In this document: positions 1 through 5,763 of the stretch, one piece after another | Layout of the letters: each line of letters starts with the position of its first letter | Position numbering within the stretch: position 1 is the stretch's first letter | NCBI GenBank assembly: GCA_900548545.1 | Contig: URKX01000058.1 | Span: forward strand, 1 to 6,402 | DNA length: 6,402 nt | Reading direction: 5' to 3' | Source: an uncultured Oscillospiraceae bacterium | GTDB taxonomy: Bacteria > Bacillota > Clostridia > Oscillospirales > Acutalibacteraceae | Made by a program: the position numbers and the translations under genes | Notes under the pieces: model-generated | Databases searched by the model: none | The model's input: the letters and a program-made list of their open reading frames with translations, nothing else | What the model was told of the DNA's origin: nothing

Positions 1-180
1 CAGGAGACCACCATCACCTGCGCCTGCGGCAACGTGATCAAGACCCGGTCTACCAAGAAGGATATCAAAGTCGAAATATGTTCCAAGTGCCACCCGTTCT
101 TTACGGGTAAGCAGAAGCTGGTGGACACCAGCGGCCGCGTGGATATGTTCAAGAAGCGCTATGGCCTGCAGGACAAGTAA
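1..180 (+). CDS. rpmE: Ribosomal protein bL31, zinc-binding form (5' end missing)
   Basis: This is the last 59 codons of the large-subunit ribosomal protein L31, in frame from base 1 to a TAA at 178-180. The visible protein has two cysteine pairs, CAC (residues 7 and 9 of the fragment) and CSKC (27 and 30). The second is followed by HPFFTGKQK and a GRVDMFKKRYGL end, which is the family's hallmark C-terminus. Four cysteines mark the zinc-containing 'C+' form; the paralogue made under zinc starvation in many bacteria lacks them. The family is usually 66-70 residues, so only about 8-12 N-terminal codons lie outside the window. L31 sits at the central protuberance and bridges the two ribosomal subunits. 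The gene is followed by its own strong terminator, so it is probably the last gene of its transcript. Identification is secure. Confidence 0.96.
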   Translation, partial: QETTITCACGNVIKTRSTKKDIKVEICSKCHPFFTGKQKLVDTSGRVDMFKKRYGLQDK

Positions 181-222
181 ATTCGCTTGTGGCCATGGTT
201 CCCGGACGGAATACTGTTGATG

Positions 223-254
223 GGCGGTGCGGTTTCGCGCCGCCTGTCTTTTTT
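223..254 (+). terminator. Intrinsic terminator after rpmE
   Basis: A 9-bp stem pairs 223-231 (GGCGGTGCG) with 236-244 (CGCGCCGCC), including one G-T pair, around a 4-nt GTTT loop. It is followed by a T-rich run, 245-254, ending in six T. It lies 42 bp after the rpmE stop codon and is oriented to end the rpmE transcript. The stem is almost all G/C, so it should be efficient. Confidence 0.9.
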
Positions 255-263
255 CCGCCAGCA

Positions 264-300
264 ATCCCCGCCAAGGGGATGGGGGAGGGCAAACCCTCCC
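264..300 (+). other. Two adjacent G/C-rich hairpins upstream of yigZ
   Basis: Two perfect short inverted repeats follow the rpmE terminator back to back. The first pairs 264-269 (ATCCCC) with 275-280 (GGGGAT). The second pairs 283-289 (GGGAGGG) with 294-300 (CCCTCCC) around a 4-nt loop. Neither has a T-run, so neither is a standard intrinsic terminator. They could be leader structure for the yigZ transcript or extra RNA-end protection for rpmE. The remainder of this gap, up to 350, shows no convincing promoter. Confidence 0.4.
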
Positions 301-336
301 GCCGTGGGGCCTGGCCTCTGGACGGGGCCACCATAG

Positions 337-343
337 AAGGGAG
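337..343 (+). promoter_or_regulatory. Ribosome binding site fixing the yigZ start
   Basis: The block AAGGGAG ends 7 nt before the ATG at 351. The same frame is open further upstream to an ATG at 189, but that upstream stretch crosses the rpmE terminator and two hairpins and encodes a low-complexity G/P/R-rich peptide. The 351 start is therefore preferred. Confidence 0.75.
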
Positions 344-350
344 AGAGGGC

Positions 351-971
351 ATGGAATACATCACCGTGGAACGTGAGGCCGCGGATGAGTTCATTGAGAA
401 AAAATCCCGGTTTATCGGCACCTGCCGCCCGGTGCAGACAGAGGAGGAAGCCCTGGAGTTTATCGCCCGGCTGAAGTCCCAGTATTGGGATGCCACCCAT
501 AACGTGTACGCCTACATTTTGCGGGAAAACGGCATCCAGCGTTTCTCTGACGACGGGGAACCTCAGGGGACTGCTGGCATCCCGGTGATCGACACCTTGA
601 AAAAGGCGGGCGTGGTGGACGCTGTGGTGGTGGCTACCCGGTATTTTGGAGGTACCTTGCTGGGGGGTGGCGGGCTGATCCGGGCTTATTCCCACACGGC
701 TTCTATCGCTTTGGCGGCCGCTAAGAAGATCACCATGCGGGAATGCCTGTTGCTGGCCCTTTCCTGCGACTACTCCCTGTACGGGAAAGTGGCATCCCTG
801 GTCCCGGAGGCTGGCGGGGTGGTGGACGACACCCAGTTTTTGGAGCGGGTAAACCTGCGGTTCCATCTGGATCCAGCGGCCCTGCCCGCCCTGGAAAAGC
901 AATTGGCGGACGCTACCAGCGGCCGCTGTGCTCTGGTGGAAGAGGGCAAGCAATTTTTCCCCTTTGAGTGA
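351..971 (+). CDS. yigZ: YigZ/IMPACT family protein (UPF0029)
   Basis: The product is 206 residues, close to the usual length for bacterial YigZ (YvyE in Bacillus). It has the N-terminal IMPACT/UPF0029 domain at about residues 16-122, with the signature segments FSDDGEPQGTAG (65-76) and RYFGG..LGGGGLIRAY (97-112). A smaller C-terminal ferredoxin-like domain (DUF1949 type) spans about 138-196. The family is widely conserved. Eukaryotic IMPACT proteins restrain the kinase GCN2 during translational stress. The bacterial role is not settled, and links to ribosome or protease function are only suggestive. There is no signal peptide or membrane segment, so it is cytoplasmic. The TGA stop overlaps a GTG at 968 that opens the next frame, but the real downstream start is 132 bp further on. 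Family assignment is strong; the function is unknown. Confidence 0.92.
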   Translation: MEYITVEREAADEFIEKKSRFIGTCRPVQTEEEALEFIARLKSQYWDATHNVYAYILRENGIQRFSDDGEPQGTAGIPVIDTLKKAGVVDAVVVATRYFGGTLLGGGGLIRAYSHTASIALAAAKKITMRECLLLALSCDYSLYGKVASLVPEAGGVVDDTQFLERVNLRFHLDPAALPALEKQLADATSGRCALVEEGKQFFPFE

Positions 972-1102
972 AAATTTTTTCCCAGGGACAAGTATTTCCC
1001 CGAGAAAATGCGTATATAAACAATAGAGAGGCTATTTGCCGGCTTTTTCCAAAAGGAGGACAGGCAACGCGACAAAAGGATAAGGAAAGGGTGTGGAATT
1101 GT
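972..1102 (+). other. Gap before the dgt-like gene, with an orphan Shine-Dalgarno block
   Basis: This 131-bp gap opens with an A/T run (AAAATTTTTT, 971-980) and contains an AT-rich TATATAAA at 1013-1020 that resembles a -10 box, but no acceptable -35 lies 16-18 bp upstream of it. AAAAGGAGGA at 1051-1060 is a near-perfect Shine-Dalgarno sequence, yet no ATG, GTG or TTG follows at a usable distance. It can form a weak 5-bp hairpin with CTTTT at 1043-1047. A second purine block, AAGGAAAGGG (1082-1091), is the likely ribosome binding site for the next gene. A promoter may be present, but I cannot define one. Confidence 0.35.
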
Positions 1103-2110
1103 ATGACCATCCGTGAACAAAGCCAACAGCTGGAGCGGGAAACCTTGGCCCCTTGGGCGGCGCTTTCCCAGGAAACCCGGGGACGCCAGCGTCCCGAGGA
1201 AGAGTGTGAGATGCGCACGCCTTACCAGCGGGACCGCGATAGGATCATCCACTGCAAGTCATTCCGGCGCCTGAAGCACAAAACCCAGGTGTTCCTTTCC
1301 CCGGAGGGGGATCACTACCGCACGCGGCTGACCCATACCCTGGAGGTATCCCAGATCGCCCGGACCATTGCCCGGGCCCTGCGCCTCAACGAAGACTTGA
1401 CCGAAGCGGTGGCCTTAGCTCACGATCTGGGCCACACGCCCTTTGGCCATGCAGGGGAGCGTGCCTTGAACGCCCTGCTGCCCCACGGGTTCCGGCACTA
1501 TGAGCAAAGTTTGCGGGTGGTGGACCGGTTGGAGAAGGAAGGCCGTGGCTTGAACTTGAGTTACGAGGTGCGCAACGGCATCCTGTGCCACACCACAGGG
1601 TTGGAAGCTGTCACTGCCGAGGGGCGCATCATCCGCTGGGCGGACAAGATCGCCTACATGAACCACGACATCGACGACGCCATCCGGGCAGGGGTCCTGC
1701 GGGAAGAGGACATCCCCTCCTCCATCACCAACGTGCTGGGCAATTCCAAGACAAAGCGCATCACGTCCCTGATCCGCTCGGTGGTGGAGAACAGCCATGA
1801 GGGGCAGATCGCCATGGATCCCGTGACCTACCAGGCTTATGAGGAGCTCAGCGATTTCATGTACCAGGCAGTGTACTTAAACGAATACGCTAAAAAAGAG
1901 GAACGGAAAGTGCCCCATATTGTCCACAGCCTGTTTACCTACTTCAAAAACCCGGATCACCTCCCCGATTACATGAAACGCATTGCCGAGGAGGAGGGCG
2001 TGGAAACCGCCTCTTGCGACTATGTGGCCGGCATGACCGACCATTACGCCGTGGCGTGCTACCAAGACCTGTTTATCCCTAAAGCCTGGAACTTGGGCCT
2101 GGGACATTGA
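1103..2110 (+). CDS. dgt: HD-domain dNTP triphosphohydrolase-like protein (dGTPase family)
   Basis: The product is 335 residues, the normal size for the short, single-domain Dgt-like proteins of Firmicutes. The HD-superfamily metal ligands are visible: the first His in RTRLTHTLEVSQIAR (H78), the HD pair in ALAHDLGHTPFGHAGE (H107, D108) with H111 and H116 nearby, and the distal Asp in WADKIAYMNHDIDD (D181). The segment YQRDRDRIIHCKSFRRLKHKTQVF (from residue 41) is the family's N-terminal signature. Characterised members remove triphosphate from dNTPs and so adjust the DNA precursor pool; whether this one prefers dGTP cannot be read from sequence. ATG 1103 was chosen because MTIREQ matches family N-termini. 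GTG 1091 is an in-frame alternative adding four residues, and upstream codons back to 968 do not look like coding sequence. It is the first gene of a close-packed run with dnaG and sigA, an order common in Clostridia. Confidence 0.93.
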   Translation: MTIREQSQQLERETLAPWAALSQETRGRQRPEEECEMRTPYQRDRDRIIHCKSFRRLKHKTQVFLSPEGDHYRTRLTHTLEVSQIARTIARALRLNEDLTEAVALAHDLGHTPFGHAGERALNALLPHGFRHYEQSLRVVDRLEKEGRGLNLSYEVRNGILCHTTGLEAVTAEGRIIRWADKIAYMNHDIDDAIRAGVLREEDIPSSITNVLGNSKTKRITSLIRSVVENSHEGQIAMDPVTYQAYEELSDFMYQAVYLNEYAKKEERKVPHIVHSLFTYFKNPDHLPDYMKRIAEEEGVETASCDYVAGMTDHYAVACYQDLFIPKAWNLGLGH

Positions 2111-2126
2111 ATGTTGACCACTGTGG

Positions 2127-2135
2127 AAAGGAGGG
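2127..2135 (+). promoter_or_regulatory. Strong ribosome binding site of dnaG
   Basis: AAAGGAGGG lies 9 nt before the ATG at 2145. It is the strongest well-placed Shine-Dalgarno site in the window and supports that start. The distance from the previous stop is 34 bp, with no terminator or promoter between, consistent with co-transcription. Confidence 0.8.
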
Positions 2136-2144
2136 GTTAAGATT

Positions 2145-3905
2145 ATGGCGTTTCCACCGGAATTTTTGCGGGAAGTGGGGGAGCGCAACCGCATTGAAGA
2201 GATCGCCCCTTCTTATGTCAACCTGCGCCGGCGAGGGAAAAACCTGGTGGGCCTTTGCCCTTTCCACAATGAGAAGACGCCTTCTTTCTGCGTCTATCCG
2301 GAGAACAACTCCTTTTACTGCTTTGGCTGCAACAAGGGCGGGGATGTGATCTCCTTCATCATGGGGGTGGAGAACCTTGACTTTGCCGAAGCGGTGAAGT
2401 TTTTGGCCCAGCGGGCGGGGCTGCCCCTGCCGGAGGATGGTGTGGACCTTTCCATGTCCCGGCTGCGCACCCGGATTTTGGAGATCAACCGGGAAGCGGG
2501 GCGGTTTTACTATGGGGTGCTCTCCACCCCAGAGGGAAAAGCTGGGCTGGACTATTTCCGCCGCCGGGGCCTGGACGGGAGGATCATCCGCCGCTTTGGT
2601 CTGGGCTATTCACCAGACAGCGGCTACGCCCTGGTAGACCACCTGCAAAAGAAGGGATATACCCAGGAGGAACTTCTCCAGTCGGACATGGTGCGCCGCT
2701 CGAAAAACGGCCATCTCTATGACCGTTACCGGGGCAGGGTCATGTTCCCCATTTTCGACCTGCGGGGGAATGTGGTGGCCTTTGGCGGGCGTATCCTCAC
2801 TGATGAAAAGCCCAAGTATATCAACACCTCTGACACGCCGGTGTATCACAAGAGCAGCGGCCTGTTTGCCATGAATATCGCAAAAGACTCTGGCTCCCGG
2901 CAGCTAATCTTGGCCGAGGGCTATATGGATGTCATTGCCCTGCACCGGGCGGGGTTCACCAACGCCATCGCCTCCCTGGGCACGGCCCTCACTGAAGAGC
3001 AGGCGCGGATCCTTCGCCGCTATACGGAAGAGGCCGTCATCTGCTACGACTCCGACGAGGCGGGGCGCCGGGCCACCCAGCGGGCTATCCCCATTTTGAA
3101 AAATGCTGGGCTGCTGGTGCGGGTGGTCACGGTCCCCGGAGGGAAAGACCCGGATGAGTTTTTCTGCCAGAATCCCAAGGACGGCCCAGAGCGCTTCAAG
3201 CGGCTGATTCAAGACAGCGGCAACGACACGGAATACCGGCTGGCCGTGGTGCGGGAGAAATACGACCTCTCCACGGAGGATGGGAAAAAGCGCTACTTGC
3301 AGGAGGCCATTGTCCAGGTGCTGGCGCCTCTCCGGGACAGGATTGAGCTGGACTTGTACGCGGGGAAGCTGGCCGGGGAAACCGGCGTGGGCAAGGAGAG
3401 CGTGATGGCCTCTGCCCAGCGGGCTGTTTCCCAGCAGCGGCGGCAGCGCCGCAAGGAAGAATTGAAGGCACAGCAGGAGGTGGTGGCTGCCCGGACGGTG
3501 GCCAACCCGGAGAAAAAACAGCATATGCGGGCTGCTTTGGCAGAAGAGGGGATCATTGCCTATTTGTTCTATAATCAAGACAAGGCCAAAACCCTGCAGG
3601 GGCGCCTTGCCCCGGAAAAATGCGTCACCCCTTGGGGGCGCAGAGTATATGGCTTGTTGTTGGGCAAGACTATACACGGGGAAACCACCCTTTCGGACCT
3701 GTGCGGCGAGCTTTCCAGTGAAGAGCTCTCGGAGCTGACGCGGGTGCTGGCTGAGCGCCTGGAAGTGCCGCCTTCTTGGGAGGATGTGGAAGGGTTTTGC
3801 AAGATCATACAAAACGAGGGCAGCTTTTCTGACCCCGAAGCCATACGGGAAGCTTCGCAGGAAGACCTGCGGCGCTACCTGGAAGAATTGAAAAGCCGAA
3901 AATAA
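2145..3905 (+). CDS. dnaG: DNA primase
   Basis: This 586-residue protein makes the RNA primers for chromosome replication. The N-terminal CHC2 zinc ribbon is intact: C38-x2-H41 and C59-x2-C62, in CPFHNEKTPSF and YCFGCNKGGD. The catalytic core follows, with the basic RYRGRVMFPI segment at 194-203. Its Toprim metal site is E258 in LAEGYMDVIALHRAG, then D302 and D304 in YDSDEAG and the acidic GGKDPDEF (333-339). The C-terminal third (about 430-586) is charged, then helical, and corresponds to the region that binds the DnaB-type replicative helicase; it is weakly conserved as usual. The length is normal and no expected motif is missing. The gene sits between the dGTPase-like gene and sigA, the classical macromolecular synthesis arrangement, with short gaps on both sides. 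Confidence 0.97.
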   Translation: MAFPPEFLREVGERNRIEEIAPSYVNLRRRGKNLVGLCPFHNEKTPSFCVYPENNSFYCFGCNKGGDVISFIMGVENLDFAEAVKFLAQRAGLPLPEDGVDLSMSRLRTRILEINREAGRFYYGVLSTPEGKAGLDYFRRRGLDGRIIRRFGLGYSPDSGYALVDHLQKKGYTQEELLQSDMVRRSKNGHLYDRYRGRVMFPIFDLRGNVVAFGGRILTDEKPKYINTSDTPVYHKSSGLFAMNIAKDSGSRQLILAEGYMDVIALHRAGFTNAIASLGTALTEEQARILRRYTEEAVICYDSDEAGRRATQRAIPILKNAGLLVRVVTVPGGKDPDEFFCQNPKDGPERFKRLIQDSGNDTEYRLAVVREKYDLSTEDGKKRYLQEAIVQVLAPLRDRIELDLYAGKLAGETGVGKESVMASAQRAVSQQRRQRRKEELKAQQEVVAARTVANPEKKQHMRAALAEEGIIAYLFYNQDKAKTLQGRLAPEKCVTPWGRRVYGLLLGKTIHGETTLSDLCGELSSEELSELTRVLAERLEVPPSWEDVEGFCKIIQNEGSFSDPEAIREASQEDLRRYLEELKSRK

Positions 3906-3917
3906 GGGAATATCCAC

Positions 3918-3926
3918 GAGAAAGGA
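3918..3926 (+). promoter_or_regulatory. Ribosome binding site deciding the sigA start
   Basis: GAGAAAGGA ends directly against an in-frame ATG at 3927, which is too close to serve it. The next in-frame ATG, at 3939, is 12 nt away and gives the N-terminus MAAQPDKKTV. That start is preferred, although the spacing is on the long side. Confidence 0.6.
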
Positions 3927-3938
3927 ATGGTTTGTACT

Positions 3939-5033
3939 ATGGCCGCGCAACCGGATAAGAAGACAGTGATCAAGGACCTTTTAGAGCTGGGCAAGAGCAA
4001 GGGCCAGCTTTCCACCAAGGAGATTTTGGACGCCTTGGGCGAGCTGGACTTCGACCCCGAACAGATCGAGAAATTCTACGACACCTTGGAGTCCCAGGGT
4101 GTGGAGATCGTGGAGGATTTCGACGATATCACCATTGATGACGAAGAGCTGGCCAAAGCCGAGGGCATCGATACCATGGAGCCCGGTGTGGGCGCCGATG
4201 GCGTGGCCATTGACGACCCGGTGAAGGTCTACTTGAAGGAGATCGGCCGGGTGCCCCTGCTCACCCCCGATGAGGAAGTGGACCTGGCGGTGCGCATTTC
4301 TAACGGTGACGAGGCTGCCAAAAAGCGCCTGTCGGAAGCCAACCTCCGCCTGGTGGTCAGCATTGCCAAGCGGTACCTGGGCCGGGGGATGCAGTTTCTG
4401 GACCTGATCCAGGAAGGCAACCTGGGCCTGATCAAGGCCGTGGAAAAGTTTGACTACACCAAGGGCTTCAAATTCTCCACCTATGCCACTTGGTGGATCC
4501 GCCAGGCCATTACCCGCGCTATCGCCGACCAGGCCCGGACCATCCGGATCCCTGTGCACATGGTGGAAACGATCAACAAGGTGAAGAAAGTTTCCTCCCA
4601 GCTGCTCCACGCCAACGGCCGGGAGCCCAGCGCCGAGGAGATCGCCGAGGAGCTGGATATGCCGGTGGAAAAGGTCCGGGAGATCATGCGGGTGGCCCAG
4701 GAGCCTGTGTCCCTGGAAACCCCCATTGGCGAGGAAGAAGACAGCCATCTGGGGGACTTTATCCCCGATGACGACGCCCCGGCCCCTGCGGATGCCGCCT
4801 CCCACACCTTGCTGAAGGAAACCCTGAGCAATGTGCTGGATTCCCTCACCCCCCGGGAAGAGAAAGTGCTGCGGCTGCGCTTTGGCCTGGAGGACGGCCG
4901 CTCCCGCACCTTGGAAGAGGTGGGCAAGGAGTTTAATGTCACCCGGGAACGGATCCGCCAGATCGAGGCCAAGGCCCTGCGGAAGCTGCGCCATCCCAGC
5001 CGCAGCAAAAAGTTGAAGGATTTCCTGGATTGA
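3939..5033 (+). CDS. rpoD: Primary RNA polymerase sigma factor (sigma-70 / SigA)
   Basis: The product is 364 residues, like SigA of Gram-positive bacteria and much shorter than the E. coli protein because the non-conserved insert is absent. Domains in order: a short acidic region 1.1 (about 8-80); region 1.2 starting at DDPVKVYLKEIGRVPLLT (92-109); region 2, with NLRLVVSIAKRYLGRG (135-150), the core-binding FLDLIQEGNLGLIKAVEKFD and the -10 recognition and melting segment FSTYATWWIRQAITRAI (179-195); region 3 (about 208-285); and region 4, with LTPREEKVLRLRFG (303-316) and the -35 helix-turn-helix TLEEVGKEFNVTRERIRQIE (324-343). The end, RKLRHPSRSKKLKDFLD, is typical. It is the housekeeping sigma factor that recognises TTGACA/TATAAT promoters. 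It is 33 bp after dnaG and probably shares its transcript; 31 bp later comes the Rrf2 gene. Confidence 0.97.
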   Translation: MAAQPDKKTVIKDLLELGKSKGQLSTKEILDALGELDFDPEQIEKFYDTLESQGVEIVEDFDDITIDDEELAKAEGIDTMEPGVGADGVAIDDPVKVYLKEIGRVPLLTPDEEVDLAVRISNGDEAAKKRLSEANLRLVVSIAKRYLGRGMQFLDLIQEGNLGLIKAVEKFDYTKGFKFSTYATWWIRQAITRAIADQARTIRIPVHMVETINKVKKVSSQLLHANGREPSAEEIAEELDMPVEKVREIMRVAQEPVSLETPIGEEEDSHLGDFIPDDDAPAPADAASHTLLKETLSNVLDSLTPREEKVLRLRFGLEDGRSRTLEEVGKEFNVTRERIRQIEAKALRKLRHPSRSKKLKDFLD

Positions 5034-5064
5034 CCCTCCAGGATTAAGATGGAGTGCAAGCTTT

Positions 5065-5490
5065 ATGGTAATGACATTGGAGGCGGATTACGCGGTCCGC
5101 ATCGTGGAGTACCTGACAAAGCATCCGGAGCGCCGGGATGCCCGCACTATTTCGGAAGAAACTCAGATTCCCCTGCGTTTTTCCTTGAAGATTCTGCGGG
5201 AACTGGTGCGGGAGGGCTTAGTGTGCTCTTTCAAAGGGGCCAAGGGCGGCTACACCCTGGCGAAACCTCCTCAGGAGATCACTTTGCGGCAAGTTATTGA
5301 GCTAGTGGAGGGCCCCTATATGCTCAGCCGCTGTCAGAAGGAAGAGTATAGCTGTGGCCGGGTCCATTGCCGGCTGCACAAAATTTACGAAAAGATTTCG
5401 GAGGACGTGCGCCAGGAGCTGGACACTTACACCTTCGCCATGATCTGCGCCCCCGATGGCTGCTGCGGTGGGGAAGAGGAAACAACATAA
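5065..5490 (+). CDS. Rrf2-family transcriptional regulator, probably Fe-S type
   Basis: This is a 141-residue winged-helix repressor-type protein. The N-terminus LEADYAVRIVEYLTKH (5-20), the recognition helix area IPLRFSLKILRELVREGLV (35-53) and the wing FKGAKGGYTLAKPPQEITLRQVIELVEG (56-83) are characteristic of Rrf2 proteins such as IscR, NsrR and RsrR. Three cysteines follow, C90-x6-C97-x4-C102, where Fe-S-binding members carry their cluster ligands (E. coli IscR has x5 and x5). Extra cysteines occur at 54, 128, 133 and 134. A cluster-sensing role is therefore likely but inferred, and the regulated genes are unknown. ATG 5065 has GGAG 10 nt upstream (5051-5054); ATG 5071 is an alternative. 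The 31-bp gap to sigA has no terminator, so the gene is probably read from the sigA transcript. A terminator overlaps its stop codon. Confidence 0.9.
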   Translation: MVMTLEADYAVRIVEYLTKHPERRDARTISEETQIPLRFSLKILRELVREGLVCSFKGAKGGYTLAKPPQEITLRQVIELVEGPYMLSRCQKEEYSCGRVHCRLHKIYEKISEDVRQELDTYTFAMICAPDGCCGGEEETT

Positions 5491-5523
5491 AAAGGGCGTG
5501 CTGCTGCTGCGGCACGCCTTTTT
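5489..5523 (+). terminator. Intrinsic terminator ending the dgt-dnaG-sigA-rrf2 run
   Basis: The stem pairs 5495-5501 (GGCGTGC) with 5512-5518 (GCACGCC) around a loop carrying TGC repeats. An A-run precedes it and TTTTT (5519-5523) follows. The A-run begins in the rrf2 TAA stop codon. Because the A and T runs are symmetrical, it could also act on leftward transcripts. It separates the sigA/rrf2 transcript from rpoB. Confidence 0.88.
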
Positions 5524-5560
5524 GGCCTTTGTAGGGGAAGCTGTGAGTGGATTCTTCCAG

Positions 5561-5589
5561 AAATAAAAAAATCCACCCGGAAAGGTGGA
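5561..5589 (-). terminator. Intrinsic terminator on the minus strand
   Basis: Read on the minus strand, TCCACC (5589-5584), a 6-nt loop and GGTGGA (5577-5572) form a 6-bp stem, followed immediately by TTTTTTTATTT (5571-5561). On the plus strand the same repeat is followed by only AAAA, so the element works leftward only. No minus-strand protein gene lies nearby; the candidate source is the antisense promoter at 5686-5714. Confidence 0.65.
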
Positions 5590-5594
5590 AAACC

Positions 5595-5707
5595 TTACAA
5601 ATCCCTCTTGACAAAAGAAAGGAGTTGCATTATACTAATAAACTGCATCATCATGGGTAGGAGTATCCCGATCGCATTTTTGTAAAGTATAGCACAACGA
5701 TTTGTAA
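5595..5707. repeat. Inverted repeat TTACAAATC flanking the rpoB promoter
   Basis: TTACAAATC at 5595-5603 recurs as its exact reverse complement GATTTGTAA at 5699-5707. The left copy ends 4 bp before the rpoB -35 box. The right copy lies in the spacer of the minus-strand promoter. A third, shorter copy (TTTGTAA, 5679-5685) lies exactly 22 bp, about two helical turns, from the right copy at 5701-5707. The arrangement resembles operator half-sites for a regulator contacting both promoters, but no binding protein can be named. Confidence 0.45.
5608..5636 (+). promoter_or_regulatory. Sigma-A promoter of rpoB
   Basis: A perfect -35 box TTGACA (5608-5613), an ideal 17-bp spacer and a -10 box TATACT (5631-5636, one mismatch from TATAAT) point toward rpoB. 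Transcription should start at about 5641-5645, leaving an untranslated leader of about 200 nt. It lies downstream of the rrf2 terminator, so it is probably the main source of rpoB mRNA. Confidence 0.88.
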
Positions 5708-5714
5708 GAATCAA
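5686..5714 (-). promoter_or_regulatory. Extended -10 promoter on the minus strand
   Basis: Read on the minus strand: TTGATT (5714-5709, four of six -35 bases), a 17-bp spacer ending in TGC (5694-5692, the extended -10 motif), then TATACT (5691-5686). The -10 hexamer is identical to that of the rpoB promoter. It is directed leftward against rpoB, with a predicted start near 5679. Confidence 0.55.
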
Positions 5715-5763
5715 GTGTGTATTGAAAAAATGTTGATTTTTTGTGGAAAATGCTCTCCCACTG

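Larger units (their letters stand above)
5561..5679 (-). ncRNA. Predicted antisense small RNA across the rpoB promoter
   Basis: A minus-strand promoter (5714 to 5686) and a minus-strand intrinsic terminator (ending at 5561) face the same way with nothing between them. They predict a transcript starting near 5679 and ending near 5561-5565, about 115-120 nt. It would overlap the rpoB -35 and -10 boxes and the first 35-40 nt of the rpoB leader in antisense. It could interfere with rpoB transcription, act in trans, or be a by-product of bidirectional promoter activity. It contains one tiny frame of 19 residues (5654 to 5595) without a ribosome binding site. I do not recognise it as a known RNA family. 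Confidence 0.4.

Noticed and set aside
159..953. A 264-codon minus-strand open frame opposite yigZ
   Set aside because: yigZ on the plus strand has strong family motifs; the minus frame has none and runs through the rpmE terminator region.
1013..1020. TATATAAA as the -10 box of a promoter for the dgt-like gene
   Set aside because: The sequence 17 bp upstream (around 992-997) matches TTGACA at one position only, and no extended -10 TG is present. A promoter may exist but is not supported.
968..1102. An N-terminally extended dgt-like protein starting at GTG 968
   Set aside because: The GTG overlaps the yigZ stop and has no ribosome binding site. The added 45 residues do not resemble the family N-terminus, which fits ATG 1103.
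2904..3950. A 348-codon open frame on the minus strand opposite dnaG
   Set aside because: It lies wholly opposite primase sequence carrying the Toprim motifs, has no ribosome binding site, and its composition is that of a shadow frame.
3981..4994. A 337-codon open frame on the minus strand opposite sigA
   Set aside because: It is the complement of a clearly recognisable sigma factor. The translation is rich in G, H, L and Q with no known motif, as expected of an antisense shadow in G/C-rich coding DNA.
5653..5685. A 10-codon plus-strand frame (MGRSIPIAFL) near the rpoB transcription start
   Set aside because: It begins about 10 nt from the predicted transcript end with no ribosome binding site, and frames this short are frequent by chance.
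5723..5751. A second plus-strand promoter in the rpoB leader (TTGAAA, 17 bp, GAAAAT)
   Set aside because: The -10 matches only four of six bases and lacks the important first T. The A/T-rich hairpin there explains the similarity.
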